Assembly (NCBI GenBank): GCA_021531775.1
Contig: JAFBIU010000007.1
Span: forward strand, 1-64,000
Direction: 5' to 3'
Origin: Parabacteroides distasonis
Lineage (GTDB): Bacteria > Bacteroidota > Bacteroidia > Bacteroidales > Tannerellaceae
DNA: 64,000 bases
A model generated the notes under the pieces. The model was not told where the DNA came from. It worked only from the letters and a program-made list of their open reading frames with translations, and searched no databases. The translations under genes were made by a program, and so were the position numbers. Shown one piece after another: positions 7,577-16,506 of this stretch; the stretch's first letter is position 1; each line of letters starts with the position of its first letter.

Positions 7577-8674
7577 CTATTCCTCCATCAAGCGAACCTC
7601 ACCCCTTTCCACTTCAAACAACCGATAATCATGGGGCATGGCTGCCAAGATCTCATCCAAATACTTTCGGTTTGTATCCGTAATGAATATCTGTCCAAAC
7701 TGATCGCCATTCACCAAATGAATGATCTGAGCCACCCGATCGGCATCCAACTTGTCGAAGATGTCGTCCAACAAGAGAATGGGAGTGGTCAAGCCCCGAC
7801 GCTTCAGGAAGGCAAACTGGGCCAACTTCAAAGCGATCAAATAGCTCTTATTCTGCCCCTGCGAACCGATCCGTCGGATCAAAGCTCCCTCTAAAGTCAT
7901 CTCCAATTCATCTTTATGAACCCCCATCGAGGTGTAACCCAACACACGCTCGCGATCACGGTTCGCCCGCAAAACCTCTTCTAAATTGTTCGTTTCTAAA
8001 TGAGAAACATACCGCAGTCCCACTTGTTCTACCGCACCCGAAATAATTTGATAGTATTCGTTGAAAATCGGCAGAAAATCCTGAATCAGGGCCTGACGCT
8101 TCTCATAGACCTGTTGCCCATACAGCTGCAGCTGGATCTCCAGCACCTCGAAGAGCCCCACATCGGACGACTGCTCCTTCAGCAACACATTGCGCTGGGT
8201 CAACGCTTTGTTGTATTGGATCAAAGCATAGAGGTAATGCTTGTCCTGTTGCGAGATAATAAGGTCGATGAAACGCCTGCGTTCCTCGCTACCCCCTTTA
8301 ATCAGTTCCGAATCGTCGGGCGAGACAATCACCAGGGGCAAGAGTCCGATATGATCCGACAACTTCTCATATTCCTTCTTGTTGCGTTTAAACTGTTTCC
8401 GCTGACGACGACGGAGGGCACAGAAGATCTCCTCCGCATGCCCTTCATACGCATAGGAACCCTGGATGACACACAAATCCTCGCCCGATCGGATAATCTG
8501 CGTGTCGGGCGTATAGGCATGACTCTTGCAGAATGAAAGGTAATGAATGGAATCCAACAGATTGGTCTTACCCATTCCGTTGTTGCCAAAGAAACAGTTC
8601 ACCTTCGGCGAAAAGGACAATTCCGCCTGCAAGATATTCTTATAATTGAGCACAGAAAGCTTTTCCAGTATCAT
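7577..8674 (-). CDS. recF: DNA replication/repair protein RecF
   Basis: SMC-like ATPase that helps load RecA at gaps through RecFOR. 365 residues from the ATG at 8674 (MILEKLSVLNYKN); the longer frame upstream has no family similarity. Walker A is GNNGMGKT (30-37), the ABC-type signature is SQGQNKSYLIALKLAQF, and Walker B is PILLLDDIFDKLD. It lies upstream of, and is probably cotranscribed with, the DUF721 gene. It diverges from the TPR gene at 8814. Confidence 0.93.
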   Translation of the reverse strand: MILEKLSVLNYKNILQAELSFSPKVNCFFGNNGMGKTNLLDSIHYLSFCKSHAYTPDTQIIRSGEDLCVIQGSYAYEGHAEEIFCALRRRQRKQFKRNKKEYEKLSDHIGLLPLVIVSPDDSELIKGGSEERRRFIDLIISQQDKHYLYALIQYNKALTQRNVLLKEQSSDVGLFEVLEIQLQLYGQQVYEKRQALIQDFLPIFNEYYQIISGAVEQVGLRYVSHLETNNLEEVLRANRDRERVLGYTSMGVHKDELEMTLEGALIRRIGSQGQNKSYLIALKLAQFAFLKRRGLTTPILLLDDIFDKLDADRVAQIIHLVNGDQFGQIFITDTNRKYLDEILAAMPHDYRLFEVERGEVRLMEE

Positions 8675-8743
8675 TTCTCTACAATTGAATGGACAAAAAT
8701 AAAAAATATAGTTAGGAATATAGATTATATCGGCAAAAAAAAC

Positions 8744-8751
8744 TACTTTTG
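8744..8751 (+). promoter_or_regulatory. -7 box upstream of the TPR-ribH operon
   Basis: TACTTTTG fits TAnnTTTG and lies 62 bases before the ATG at 8814. No clear TTTG occurs at the expected -33 distance. Confidence 0.45.
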
Positions 8752-8813
8752 CGCTCTGAATTGCGGTAAGCAATCGATAGATAGATAATTAATAAATAAC
8801 GATAAAACAAATT

Positions 8814-9506
8814 ATGGCTACAGAAGGTAAGTACACCAACGAAGAATTTGACGCAGAAGTAGAAGAGTTAGTATCCAGAACGGAGCTGTTCATTGAAGAA
8901 AATAAAAAGACCATTATTTACGGAATTATTGCCGTAGCCGTCGTAATCGGAGCCGTTTTGGGTATCAAGTATGGTTATTTGATTCCGCGTGAGAAGAAGG
9001 CCTCAGCCGCTCTTTTTGCCGGTGAACAGTATTTTGCAAAAGACTCCTTTGCTTTGGCATTGAATGGCAATGGTGCAGACTACATGGGTTTTGAGGCCAT
9101 CATTGACCAATGGGGTAGCACCGACGCTGGTAATTTGGCAAAGGCCTACGCAGGTATTTGCTGTTTCAAGATGGGTGACAACGAAAAGGCGTTGAATCAC
9201 TTGAAATCATTTGACGGTGGCGATCAGCTGGTTTCACCGGCCATTACAGGTCTGATTGGTGACTGCTACGTAAACATGGGTAATGTCAAAGAGGGCATCA
9301 GCTACTTTGAAAAAGCTGCCAAGCAGGCCAACAACGAAGTGATCAGTCCGGTTTATCTGAAAAAGGCGGGCATCGCTTACGAGAGCTTGAAACAATATGC
9401 CGATGCAGCCAAGGCTTACACCCAGATCAAGGAGAACTACATGAACTCCATGGAGGCTGCCGACATCGACAAATACATCACACGTGCAACTGAATTAGCA
9501 AAATAA
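8814..9506 (+). CDS. Membrane-anchored tetratricopeptide repeat protein
   Basis: 230 residues: an acidic N-terminal helix, one transmembrane segment ([24 protein letters not shown], about 35-58), then TPR-like helix pairs, for example [42 protein letters not shown] and [19 protein letters not shown]. The layout resembles YfgM-type proteins that assist folding or assembly at the inner membrane. The partner is unknown. ribH starts two bases after its stop codon, an arrangement suggesting cotranscription. Confidence 0.8.
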   Translation: MATEGKYTNEEFDAEVEELVSRTELFIEENKKTIIYGIIAVAVVIGAVLGIKYGYLIPREKKASAALFAGEQYFAKDSFALALNGNGADYMGFEAIIDQWGSTDAGNLAKAYAGICCFKMGDNEKALNHLKSFDGGDQLVSPAITGLIGDCYVNMGNVKEGISYFEKAAKQANNEVISPVYLKKAGIAYESLKQYADAAKAYTQIKENYMNSMEAADIDKYITRATELAK

Positions 9507-9507
9507 T

Positions 9508-10002
9508 ATGGCAACAGCCTATCAGAATTTATCGGAATACGATTTTAACAGTGTGCCCGATGCTTCGGGAATGAGCGTAGGTATCGTGGTGGCTGAATGG
9601 AATCGGAACATTACGGAAAAGCTCCTGGAGGGTGCCTGCAACACGTTGGAACGTCACGGCATGAAACCGGAGAAGATCTACGTCCAACGGGTACCGGGCA
9701 GTTTCGAATTGACCTACGGAGCCAAGATGATGGCGGAGAAACTGGATGTGGATGCAGTCATCGTGTTGGGTTGTGTGGTCAGAGGCGATACACCCCATTT
9801 TGATTATGTCTGTTCAGGCGTTACGCAAGGTATCACCGAGTTGAATGTAAAGTATGATATTCCATTCATTTTCGGATTGTTGACGACCGACAACATGCAG
9901 CAATCGGAAGACCGTGCAGGCGGTAAATATGGGAATAAAGGAGACGAGGCTGCCGTGACTGCAATAAAAATGATCGATTTTTCTTGCAAGTTACAAAAGT
10001 AA
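9508..10002 (+). CDS. ribH: 6,7-dimethyl-8-ribityllumazine synthase
   Basis: Penultimate enzyme of riboflavin synthesis, condensing the ribitylamino-uracil with 3,4-dihydroxybutanone phosphate; it assembles as pentamers or larger shells. 164 residues with the family blocks [17 protein letters not shown] (substrate loop), [26 protein letters not shown] (with the catalytic His) and [13 protein letters not shown]. It follows the TPR gene by two bases and precedes the tRNA-Tyr promoter, which overlaps its 3' end. Confidence 0.95.
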   Translation: MATAYQNLSEYDFNSVPDASGMSVGIVVAEWNRNITEKLLEGACNTLERHGMKPEKIYVQRVPGSFELTYGAKMMAEKLDVDAVIVLGCVVRGDTPHFDYVCSGVTQGITELNVKYDIPFIFGLLTTDNMQQSEDRAGGKYGNKGDEAAVTAIKMIDFSCKLQK

Positions 10003-10014
10003 TACTTACCTTTG
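9983..10014 (+). promoter_or_regulatory. Promoter of the tRNA-Tyr/tRNA-Gly operon
   Basis: CTTG (9983-9986), a 20-base spacer, then TACCTTTG (10007-10014), a good match to the Bacteroidetes -33/-7 pair. Predicted start is near 10020, about 15 bases before tRNA-Tyr. The -33 element lies inside the end of ribH. Confidence 0.65.
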
Positions 10015-10035
10015 CAGCGCAAAATAAAACAAGAG

Positions 10036-10118
10036 GGGCAGTTACCAGAGTGGCCAAATGGGGCTGACTGTAACTCAGCTGGCTTACGCCTTCGGTGGTT
10101 CGAATCCATCACTGCCCA
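10036..10118 (+). tRNA. tRNA-Tyr(GTA)
   Basis: Acceptor arm GGGCAGT/ACTGCCC with discriminator A. Anticodon stem GCTGA/TCAGC carries loop CTGTAAC (anticodon GTA). The long variable arm is expected of a class II tyrosine tRNA in bacteria. CCA is not encoded. Confidence 0.95.
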
Positions 10119-10130
10119 CAAATGAAGAAT

Positions 10131-10203
10131 GCGGAAGTAGCTCAGTTGATAGAGCATTAGCCTTCCAAGCTGAGGGTCGCGGGTTTGAGCCCCGTCTTCC
10201 GCT
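10131..10203 (+). tRNA. tRNA-Gly(TCC)
   Basis: Acceptor arm GCGGAAG/CTTCCGC, anticodon loop CTTCCAA (TCC) on stem TTAGC/GCTGA, T-loop TTTGAGC. It lies 12 bases after tRNA-Tyr in the same transcript and is a close paralogue of tRNA-Gly(GCC) at the window start. Confidence 0.95.
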
Positions 10204-10208
10204 CTAAG

Positions 10209-10246
10209 AAAAGGGAAACAATCTAATTGGTTTGTTTCCCTTTTTT
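10209..10246. terminator. Intrinsic terminator after tRNA-Gly(TCC)
   Basis: AAAAGGGAAACAA pairs with TTGTTTCCCTTTT around a 10-base loop and is followed by a T-run. The A/T symmetry would also serve the leftward DUF4491 gene. Confidence 0.85.
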
Positions 10247-10298
10247 ATTGGTTAATTCTTCGAGATGCCTTCGAGAAGCGTTCGAAAGAAAGAGAGCC

Positions 10299-10589
10299 TC
10301 ACTCATACTTACGATGTGGATTCTTCGGGAACCACCCCTTACGCACTCGCTCTTCCTGTTCAAACAACTCCTTGATGGTCCAAAACGAGGAAAAGGCAAA
10401 CACACCACAGAGCGAAGCCCCAAAGAGGCTCTCCAGCAACAACGAGGCTACGACACCTACCAGCCCTAACAATAAGAACACCCACCAACAACGTGTCCCC
10501 CAATAATACTCAGCTTTCACAACGACTGGATGAAACAATCCAATAATCAAAAAAGTTGCTATTCCAATTAACAATCCTTCCCAATTCAT
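10299..10589 (-). CDS. DUF4491 membrane protein
   Basis: 96 residues from the ATG at 10589 (MNWEGLLIGIATF); nine extra upstream residues are possible but atypical. The pattern LLIGIATFLIIGLFHPVVVKAEYYWGTRCWW followed by a hydrophobic LLLGLVGVVASLLLESLF is the known DUF4491 signature of Bacteroidales, with three predicted membrane segments and a charged C-terminal tail. The function is unknown. It stands alone on the reverse strand between the tRNA pair and the T6SS operon. Confidence 0.8.
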   Translation of the reverse strand: MNWEGLLIGIATFLIIGLFHPVVVKAEYYWGTRCWWVFLLLGLVGVVASLLLESLFGASLCGVFAFSSFWTIKELFEQEERVRKGWFPKNPHRKYE

Positions 10590-10641
10590 CTTAATCTCAT
10601 TTAAATATAGGCCCAAAGGTATATTTTTTATTCAAATCATC

Positions 10642-10671
10642 CTTGTCTATTTGGGAATTTTCGTAGATTTG
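10642..10671 (+). promoter_or_regulatory. Candidate promoter of the T6SS operon
   Basis: CTTG (10642-10645), an 18-base spacer and TAGATTTG (10664-10671). It would give a leader of about 110 bases before tssH. It is the only good -7 match I see upstream of the operon. Confidence 0.55.
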
Positions 10672-10788
10672 CAGAGTTTCAAAAGAGATGAACGGCAACT
10701 TTAACCGAGTAGTTCACTGTTAAATGTGGAATTGTTCAAATCACCGGAACGTTTAAAAGTAGAATCTAAAAAAATACCGATATAAGAC

Positions 10789-13257
10789 ATGATGAACAGT
10801 GAGATAAAAAGAATTGCCAACTCTTATGCAGAAGAGTTTTGCAGTGATGCGATCTACCCATCGCATCTGTTCAAGGCTGTGCTTCACAAAGACATGGGCT
10901 TAGTTCATTTCTTGGAAACAGAACTGGACAAAGACTATTTTTACTTGCAAGACTGGGCAGACATTCAGATGCAGCTTTCGCCCCGCGCTACCCGTCCATC
11001 CAGCGATCTGGAGCTGTCGGATGAAGGACAGGCCGTCATGGACGAAGCGTTCTCCTATCAGGAAAAGTTCGGAATGAGTTCTTGTGAGCCTATCTGTGTG
11101 CTTGCCTCTTTGGTCACTCCGGGTGTCGGGTTTACGTTCGACCAGTTAAAGACCCTTCCTCTCAATGCGACAGAAATCTGTAATAAAATCGGTATCAAGA
11201 CCTCAGCAGATGGAACGGTTGTGGCCAGTGCCACCACACCAACAGCCAAGTCGGTTACCGGTAAAGGGGTTGTCCAGCAGTACTGCATCAACAAGATCGA
11301 GGAAGTGCAAGCTGGCAAGATCGCTCCGGTGGTTGGTTTTGAGAACGAGATTTCGACCATTTTTGAAATCTTAGGCCGTAAGACAAAATCCAACCTGTTG
11401 ATCACCGGTGAGTCGGGTGTAGGTAAAACTTCACTGATCAACGGCTTTGCTACCCAGTTAGCACAAGGTCGGATGCCGTCATTCCTCAACAATGCCAAGT
11501 TGTATGAGTTGGATTTGGCAGCCCTCAGTGCCGATGCCTCCTACAAGGGCGAAATCGAAGACCGCTTCAAAAAGGTATTGGCCGAGATCCGCGAGACCGA
11601 AAATGCCATTTTGGTCATCGAAAGTATTGACAAACTGTTTGACAAACAAGGCAGCCTCTATGGAGCAGCCACCATGCTGAAACAGGAGTTGGGTAAAGGT
11701 AATCTCCTTCTGCTCTGCACCTCCTCCATCGATGGTTACACCAAAAATATCGAGACGGACAAAGAGTTCGTCACCAAATTGGAAAAGATCAGCCTCGAAG
11801 AACCCAATGCTGACCTTTGCCTCCGTATCTTGAAAGGAGCTCTCCCCACATACGAAAACTTCCATCATCTCTCCATTGCCGAACCGGTCATGGCCGATGC
11901 CATTCGTCTGGCTAAGCGTTATCTGACGGAAAAGGCGTTGCCTGACTCGGCATTTGACCTGATCGACCATACCATGGCGTTGTTAAAGACCATGAACGAC
12001 ATGTCTGCTACCGATCTGGCTGCGATGGAAGAAAAACTGAACAGCTTACAATCTGCCGATCCAAAGATGACCGAAGAGGAGCAGATGAAAGAATTGGAAT
12101 GGCTAAACTATGAGATGCTCCACAAGACCAGTTGCATCCTACTGGCTCAGTTGGACACAGACACCGACTTCAGCAAGCTACCGACCGTCGAGAAACGGGT
12201 CAGCTACCTGCAGAAGAGCCTGCAACAGTTGGCAGGTCTGGCAGCTGAGAAACGAACCTCTGTCGAGAGTGCCGACCTCTATGCCGTTGTGGCCAAGCAG
12301 ACCGGTATTCCATTGGGTAAGGTACAATCGAAAGAGCGCGACCGTTTAGTCAATGCTGAGGGCACCTTGAAGAAACGGGTTGTCGGACAGGACCACGCGG
12401 TGAAGATTGTCCTGGATGCCGTATTTGAATCTCGTTCCGGCCTCAACAAGAAGGGACAGCCGATGGGCTCCTTCTTCTTCCTCGGACCGACCGGTACCGG
12501 TAAGACTGAGTTGTCGAAAGCATTGGCGGCTTTCCTCTTTGAAGATGAGTCTGCCTTGATTCGTTTCGACATGTCCGAGTTCAAGGAAGAGCACTCTGTG
12601 GCACTGCTCTACGGTGCGCCTCCGGGATATGTTGGATACGAAGAGGGAGGTCTGTTGGTCAACAAGATCCGCCAGAAGCCCTACTCCGTTGTGCTGTTTG
12701 ACGAGATCGAGAAAGCGCACAAGTCGGTCTTCGACCTCTTCCTGCAGATCCTGGACGAAGGTAAGTTGCACGACCGTCTGGGCCGTGTAGGCGACTTCTC
12801 CAACGCACTGATTCTGTTCACCTCCAACATTGGTAGCCAGTTCATCGTCGATTCGTTCAACCAAGGCAAGATCCCGCAGAACAACGATTTGATGGACATC
12901 ATGCAGAACTATTTCCGTCCGGAATTCTTGGGCCGTCTCACCGAGATCGTACCCTTCTCTCCGATCACGGAAAAGACCGTTACCCGCATCTTTGAGATCC
13001 ATCTCAAGGGTCTGCTCAAGTTGTTGGCCGAGCAGGAGATCACGCTCCAGATGGACGACGAAGTCAAACGAACCATCGCCATGAAGGGTTACAATCCGCA
13101 GTATGGAGCACGTCCCGTCTTGGGAATCATCCGCAAGGAGTTGCGTCACCCGCTCTCCAAACTGATCATTTCCGGACAGGTCAAGTCGGGCGACACGGTT
13201 GTCGTCAAGGTAAACGAAGAGGGGCAGATCCTGTTCGAAACCGAAAAGAAATCATAG
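10789..13257 (+). CDS. tssH: T6SS sheath-disassembly ATPase ClpV/TssH
   Basis: AAA+ unfoldase that extracts contracted TssB/TssC sheath for reuse. 822 residues: an N-terminal Clp-N-like helical domain (1-150), D1 with Walker A GESGVGKT (207-214), a middle-domain helix region (about 400-520), and D2 with Walker A GPTGTGKT (566-573), Walker B VVLFDEIEKAH (about 634-644) and a ClpB-type C-terminal domain. The D1 Walker B position reads VIESID instead of the usual hhhhDE, so D1 may bind but hydrolyse ATP poorly. It is first in the T6SS operon, followed by tssB after 37 bases. ClpB is the main alternative, excluded by context and the degenerate D1. Confidence 0.9.
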   Translation: MMNSEIKRIANSYAEEFCSDAIYPSHLFKAVLHKDMGLVHFLETELDKDYFYLQDWADIQMQLSPRATRPSSDLELSDEGQAVMDEAFSYQEKFGMSSCEPICVLASLVTPGVGFTFDQLKTLPLNATEICNKIGIKTSADGTVVASATTPTAKSVTGKGVVQQYCINKIEEVQAGKIAPVVGFENEISTIFEILGRKTKSNLLITGESGVGKTSLINGFATQLAQGRMPSFLNNAKLYELDLAALSADASYKGEIEDRFKKVLAEIRETENAILVIESIDKLFDKQGSLYGAATMLKQELGKGNLLLLCTSSIDGYTKNIETDKEFVTKLEKISLEEPNADLCLRILKGALPTYENFHHLSIAEPVMADAIRLAKRYLTEKALPDSAFDLIDHTMALLKTMNDMSATDLAAMEEKLNSLQSADPKMTEEEQMKELEWLNYEMLHKTSCILLAQLDTDTDFSKLPTVEKRVSYLQKSLQQLAGLAAEKRTSVESADLYAVVAKQTGIPLGKVQSKERDRLVNAEGTLKKRVVGQDHAVKIVLDAVFESRSGLNKKGQPMGSFFFLGPTGTGKTELSKALAAFLFEDESALIRFDMSEFKEEHSVALLYGAPPGYVGYEEGGLLVNKIRQKPYSVVLFDEIEKAHKSVFDLFLQILDEGKLHDRLGRVGDFSNALILFTSNIGSQFIVDSFNQGKIPQNNDLMDIMQNYFRPEFLGRLTEIVPFSPITEKTVTRIFEIHLKGLLKLLAEQEITLQMDDEVKRTIAMKGYNPQYGARPVLGIIRKELRHPLSKLIISGQVKSGDTVVVKVNEEGQILFETEKKS

Positions 13258-13294
13258 AATATAAGTATAAACATCTAAATAAACAGTACGAACC

Positions 13295-13759
13295 ATGGCA
13301 CTGAAAGAGAATTTTATTTCGATGGCTCCGGATGAAGAGTCTAATGCGAAAGTCTCCCCGATTGACAACAACAAGACATTGATGATCGATCAATACACGT
13401 CTGACGCAGAACCCGGTAATCCGGAATTTGTAGAAGACATTCACAACATCAACGATGCTTTCGCTCATTTCAAACCGACCGTAGAAGTCGATTTCATCGA
13501 CGAAGAGGGTGGCTCTGTCAACGAGAAGTTGCACTTCAACGAGTTGCGTGACTTCGAGGCACAAGGTGGCAAGGGACGCTTGGTGGAAAACAGCCAGTTC
13601 CTGTCGGGTGTCAAACAGAAAATGGACACCAACGCAAAGATCCGCAAGAGCATAGAGCAGAACCGTAAATTGCGTGACATCCTGAAAGAGGGCAAGTCTC
13701 GCGACGAACTGAAAGCCATGTTGCAAGCCATGTTGGCTGAACTGGAAGGAGCGAAATAA
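13295..13759 (+). CDS. tssB: T6SS contractile sheath small subunit TssB
   Basis: 154 residues of the Bacteroidetes (T6SS-iii) TssB type, with acidic N-terminus, DAFAHFKPTVEVDFIDEEGG beta segment, and C-terminal helices rich in Lys/Glu (NRKLRDILKEGKSRDELKAML). With TssC it forms the contractile outer sheath around the Hcp tube in the cytoplasm. tssC follows after 31 bases. The family call rests on the combination of size, position between ClpV and TssC, and the sheath-like helical tail. Confidence 0.88.
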   Translation: MALKENFISMAPDEESNAKVSPIDNNKTLMIDQYTSDAEPGNPEFVEDIHNINDAFAHFKPTVEVDFIDEEGGSVNEKLHFNELRDFEAQGGKGRLVENSQFLSGVKQKMDTNAKIRKSIEQNRKLRDILKEGKSRDELKAMLQAMLAELEGAK

Positions 13760-13790
13760 ATCCAACGTAAACTGACAAAAAGTAGAAAAA

Positions 13791-15164
13791 ATGGCAGAAG
13801 CAGAATTACAGAAAAGTAACATAGCCGCTGGACAGCCTGCAGCGGCCGGCGAATCTCGCCCCCAAAAACAAGAGGCTGTTGACGTAACGAAATTGTTGTC
13901 ATCCTTCGGTGGTTTTAATGCCATCCGTGGATTCTTGCCCGATGCAGACAACTTGAACCCGGCTCGTAAAGCAGCGAAGGCCGTTTTCCTATCTGACAAA
14001 CGATTCAAGGACAAACGCGAGAACCTGATCAACGACATCAAGGGCTGGTTGGAAGTACTGGACGAAGGTCACGGATCAGCAACAGAGTTTGCCGATGCCT
14101 GCAAGGCCAAAGAGCAAAAGTATGCACAGGTATTGAGCCAAGGTATTACGGATGCCCTCTATGCAACTCAGAATCTGGAGCGTTCATATCGTGAATTGGA
14201 TTCCTTCTTCAAGACAGCCAACACGGATAAGGTAAAGAACCTGCGCCTCATCAATGTCTATAAGGATGACATTGCAGACAATGACTCTGGCTTTGCACAG
14301 GAGGTTGAAAACCTGTTGCGCGGTGGTTTCGACCGGTTGAGTCTGAAGGACTGCTACAGTCTGTTGGTCATTCCGGGCAACGTGTTCCAGGACAAGGTGA
14401 CACTTTTGCAGTGGGCCAAGATCGCCTTTAAATATAAGGTCATGTTGATCACCGACCATGCTGACGAATATTCATACGATGATCTGTTTGCCAATACAGA
14501 GGGTTATCGCGACAGCGACATGGAGTTGCAGAATGTAATCATGACCTCCAACTGGATTGTCGGCCGCGAATCGGAAAAGCTCTCGGAAGACGAAAAAGAC
14601 ATGCCCGCTTTCTTCATTGCCCCCTCAGGAGCCTTGGCAGGCAAGCTGTATGACGAAAGTGCCAACATGGCGCAGGGTGCCGGCGGTAAGAAATATGGTA
14701 CACTGGACGGTGTGAAGGGCGTACGTCTGGACCTGCTGAAATCTGAGATCGCCTCGTTGATGGATAACCAGGTGATTCCGATGGTCTATTCAGAGGGTCG
14801 CGTCATGGCATTCAACAACACGACGCTTTACAATGGCGACAATGCAGCCATGAAGGAGTATCCGATTGTCCGCGTGTTCGACTGGGTCAAGAAGGTCCTG
14901 ATGAACTACGTGCATGAGGTAGCGTTGGAAAACTGGGATCCGTACAACTCACCGAAGAACCTGAAGTCGAAAATCCAGGCCTTCCTGAACGACTACAAGG
15001 GCTACGGCAACCTGTTCCAAAACTACGAAATCAAAGAACCGACGCAGGATCCGGTGACCAAGCGTATCACTTGTGACATCAGCCTGACTCCGTTCTATTC
15101 AGCCAAGAACTTCATCATCAAAGTATCAGCTGACAAAAAGGATAAAGAAGCACAAATGGCATAA
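13791..15164 (+). CDS. tssC: T6SS contractile sheath large subunit TssC
   Basis: 457 residues. Characteristic TssC stretches are LINDIKGWLEVLDEGHG, LLRGGFDRLSLKDCYSLLVIPGNVF, DMELQNVIMTSNWIVGRESEKL and PAFFIAPSGALAGKLYDE, followed by a C-terminal region with the conserved RVFDWVKKVLMNYVHEVALENWDPYN helix. It pairs with TssB to build the sheath. It is followed 39 bases later by the first hcp gene. The N-terminal 45 residues are Ala/Gln/Lys-rich and poorly structured. Confidence 0.92.
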   Translation: MAEAELQKSNIAAGQPAAAGESRPQKQEAVDVTKLLSSFGGFNAIRGFLPDADNLNPARKAAKAVFLSDKRFKDKRENLINDIKGWLEVLDEGHGSATEFADACKAKEQKYAQVLSQGITDALYATQNLERSYRELDSFFKTANTDKVKNLRLINVYKDDIADNDSGFAQEVENLLRGGFDRLSLKDCYSLLVIPGNVFQDKVTLLQWAKIAFKYKVMLITDHADEYSYDDLFANTEGYRDSDMELQNVIMTSNWIVGRESEKLSEDEKDMPAFFIAPSGALAGKLYDESANMAQGAGGKKYGTLDGVKGVRLDLLKSEIASLMDNQVIPMVYSEGRVMAFNNTTLYNGDNAAMKEYPIVRVFDWVKKVLMNYVHEVALENWDPYNSPKNLKSKIQAFLNDYKGYGNLFQNYEIKEPTQDPVTKRITCDISLTPFYSAKNFIIKVSADKKDKEAQMA

Positions 15165-15203
15165 TGCCACTGCATATTTATTCATCACATAAATTTTATT
15201 TTT

Positions 15204-15596
15204 ATGGCTAAAACACCCGTTAAACTTGAAATCGATGGTTACAAAGAGCGTGAGGTGCTCATGGTTACGTATGCGTTTGACCAGGCAACTGACGTAGAAG
15301 GCCAGATGGCCGGTATTCCGCGTGGCGGAATAATTACAGTACGCGTAAAAGCGTTGAACGATGGAACGCCTGACCTGTTGGCGTGGATGGTCGAAAGGAA
15401 CCTGCCGAAGAACGGCACAATCACGTTTCAGGAGACCAAGACAGGCAAGGTCATGAAGACCATCCAGTTCACCAATGGTTATTGTATCAACTTCAATGAA
15501 CATTGGGAGGACAAATTGGGTCATTTCGAAGAGATCGAGATCACCTGCCAGAAAATCGAGTTTGGCTCTGTCGCTTATGAAAACGACTGGGCATAA
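15204..15596 (+). CDS. hcp: T6SS tube protein Hcp/TssD, type A copy 1
   Basis: Ring-forming tube subunit propelled by sheath contraction. 130 residues. The Bacteroidetes Hcp core is QATDVEGQMAGIPRGG..T.RVKALNDG followed by the W-E-D strand EHWEDKLGHFEEIEITCQKIEF and a terminal ENDW. It differs from the type A copy at 16072 at about a dozen positions by direct reading, mostly in surface-type residues. It begins the A-B-A-B hcp quartet and is separated from its neighbours by about 39 bases. Confidence 0.93.
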   Translation: MAKTPVKLEIDGYKEREVLMVTYAFDQATDVEGQMAGIPRGGIITVRVKALNDGTPDLLAWMVERNLPKNGTITFQETKTGKVMKTIQFTNGYCINFNEHWEDKLGHFEEIEITCQKIEFGSVAYENDWA

Positions 15597-15635
15597 GGAA
15601 AACGTATCGTTGAACCCTCAAAACAGACAAGAACA

Positions 15636-16034
15636 ATGGCAGCAAATGTAACACCGGTACAATTGGCGGTACAAGATTTCGAACCGAGAGAAGTGATTTT
15701 GGTTGACTATGCATTCACACAGGCAACCGATATTGAAGGACAGATTGCCGGCATTCCGCGCGGCGGATGGATCACGATCCGTGTCAAAGCGATGAACGAC
15801 GGCAATAACCAATTGTTGCAATGGATGTTGGCACCCAACGATCCGCGCGACCTGAAGGTGACGTTTAGCAACACGATCGACGGTACTACGATGAAAGAGA
15901 TCGAAGGAAAGGGTTGCTACTGCATCCACTATGTGGAAAAATGGGAAGATGGCGAACAGCATTTCGAGGAGATGCAAATCGTCTGCCAAGAGTTGAAGAA
16001 TGGTCCTGTATCGTTCGAGAATCCTTGGAAGTAA
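15636..16034 (+). CDS. hcp: T6SS tube protein Hcp/TssD, type B copy 1
   Basis: 132 residues with the same fold as type A but a distinct signature: TPVQLAVQDFEPREV at the N-terminus, QLLQWMLAPNDPRDLKVTFSNTIDG and KGCYCIHYVEKWEDGEQHFEE, ending SFENPWK. Only the core QATD.EGQ.AGIPRGG.IT.RVKA.NDG is shared with type A. Two adjacent cysteines (CYC) are conserved in both B copies. It may form mixed or alternating rings with type A, or a separate tube; the sequence does not decide. Confidence 0.92.
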   Translation: MAANVTPVQLAVQDFEPREVILVDYAFTQATDIEGQIAGIPRGGWITIRVKAMNDGNNQLLQWMLAPNDPRDLKVTFSNTIDGTTMKEIEGKGCYCIHYVEKWEDGEQHFEEMQIVCQELKNGPVSFENPWK

Positions 16035-16071
16035 GAAACAATATTTTCAAACAACTAAACTTGCATAGATT

Positions 16072-16464
16072 ATGGCAAAGACTCCGGTAAAATTAGAGAT
16101 TGACGGATACAAGGAACGGGAAGTAATGATGGTTACTTACGAGTTCGATCAGGCAACAGACGTAGAAGGCCAGATGGCTGGTATTCCCCGTGGCGGCCAG
16201 ATCACGATCCGTGTGAAAGCGTTGAACGATGGTACACCTGACCTGTTGGCATGGATGGTAGAACGTAACTTGCCGAAAAACGGTACGATCACCTTCCAGG
16301 AGACCAAGACTGGCAAGGTCATGAAGACCATCAAATTCACCAATGGCTATTGCGTGAACTTCGATGAGCACTGGGAAGACAAGAAGGGCCATTTCGAAGA
16401 GATCGTCATCACATGCCAGAAGATCGAGTTTGAATCAGTCACCTTCGAGAACGACTGGGCATAA
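16072..16464 (+). CDS. hcp: T6SS tube protein Hcp/TssD, type A copy 2
   Basis: 130 residues, nearly the same as the copy at 15204, with changes such as AFDQ to EFDQ, GGIIT to GGQIT, and NEHWEDKLG to DEHWEDKKG. The preserved length and core argue that both copies are functional. It is the third member of the quartet, so the A-B pair was most likely duplicated as a unit. Confidence 0.93.
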   Translation: MAKTPVKLEIDGYKEREVMMVTYEFDQATDVEGQMAGIPRGGQITIRVKALNDGTPDLLAWMVERNLPKNGTITFQETKTGKVMKTIKFTNGYCVNFDEHWEDKKGHFEEIVITCQKIEFESVTFENDWA

Positions 16465-16506
16465 GCAGTTATTAGTTATTTCACCCTTTAATTACAGAAA
16501 CAGAGT

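Noticed and set aside
10131-10203. tRNA-Gly(TCC) as attachment site for a T6SS island
   Set aside because: I see no integrase gene and no repeat of the tRNA 3' end at the far side of the operon.
12346-13149. Long antisense frame inside tssH
   Set aside because: It is a shadow of the conserved ClpV D2 domain, with no recognisable protein features or promoter.
13205-14041. Antisense frame covering tssB and the start of tssC
   Set aside because: It is fully overlapped by two well-supported sheath genes on the other strand.
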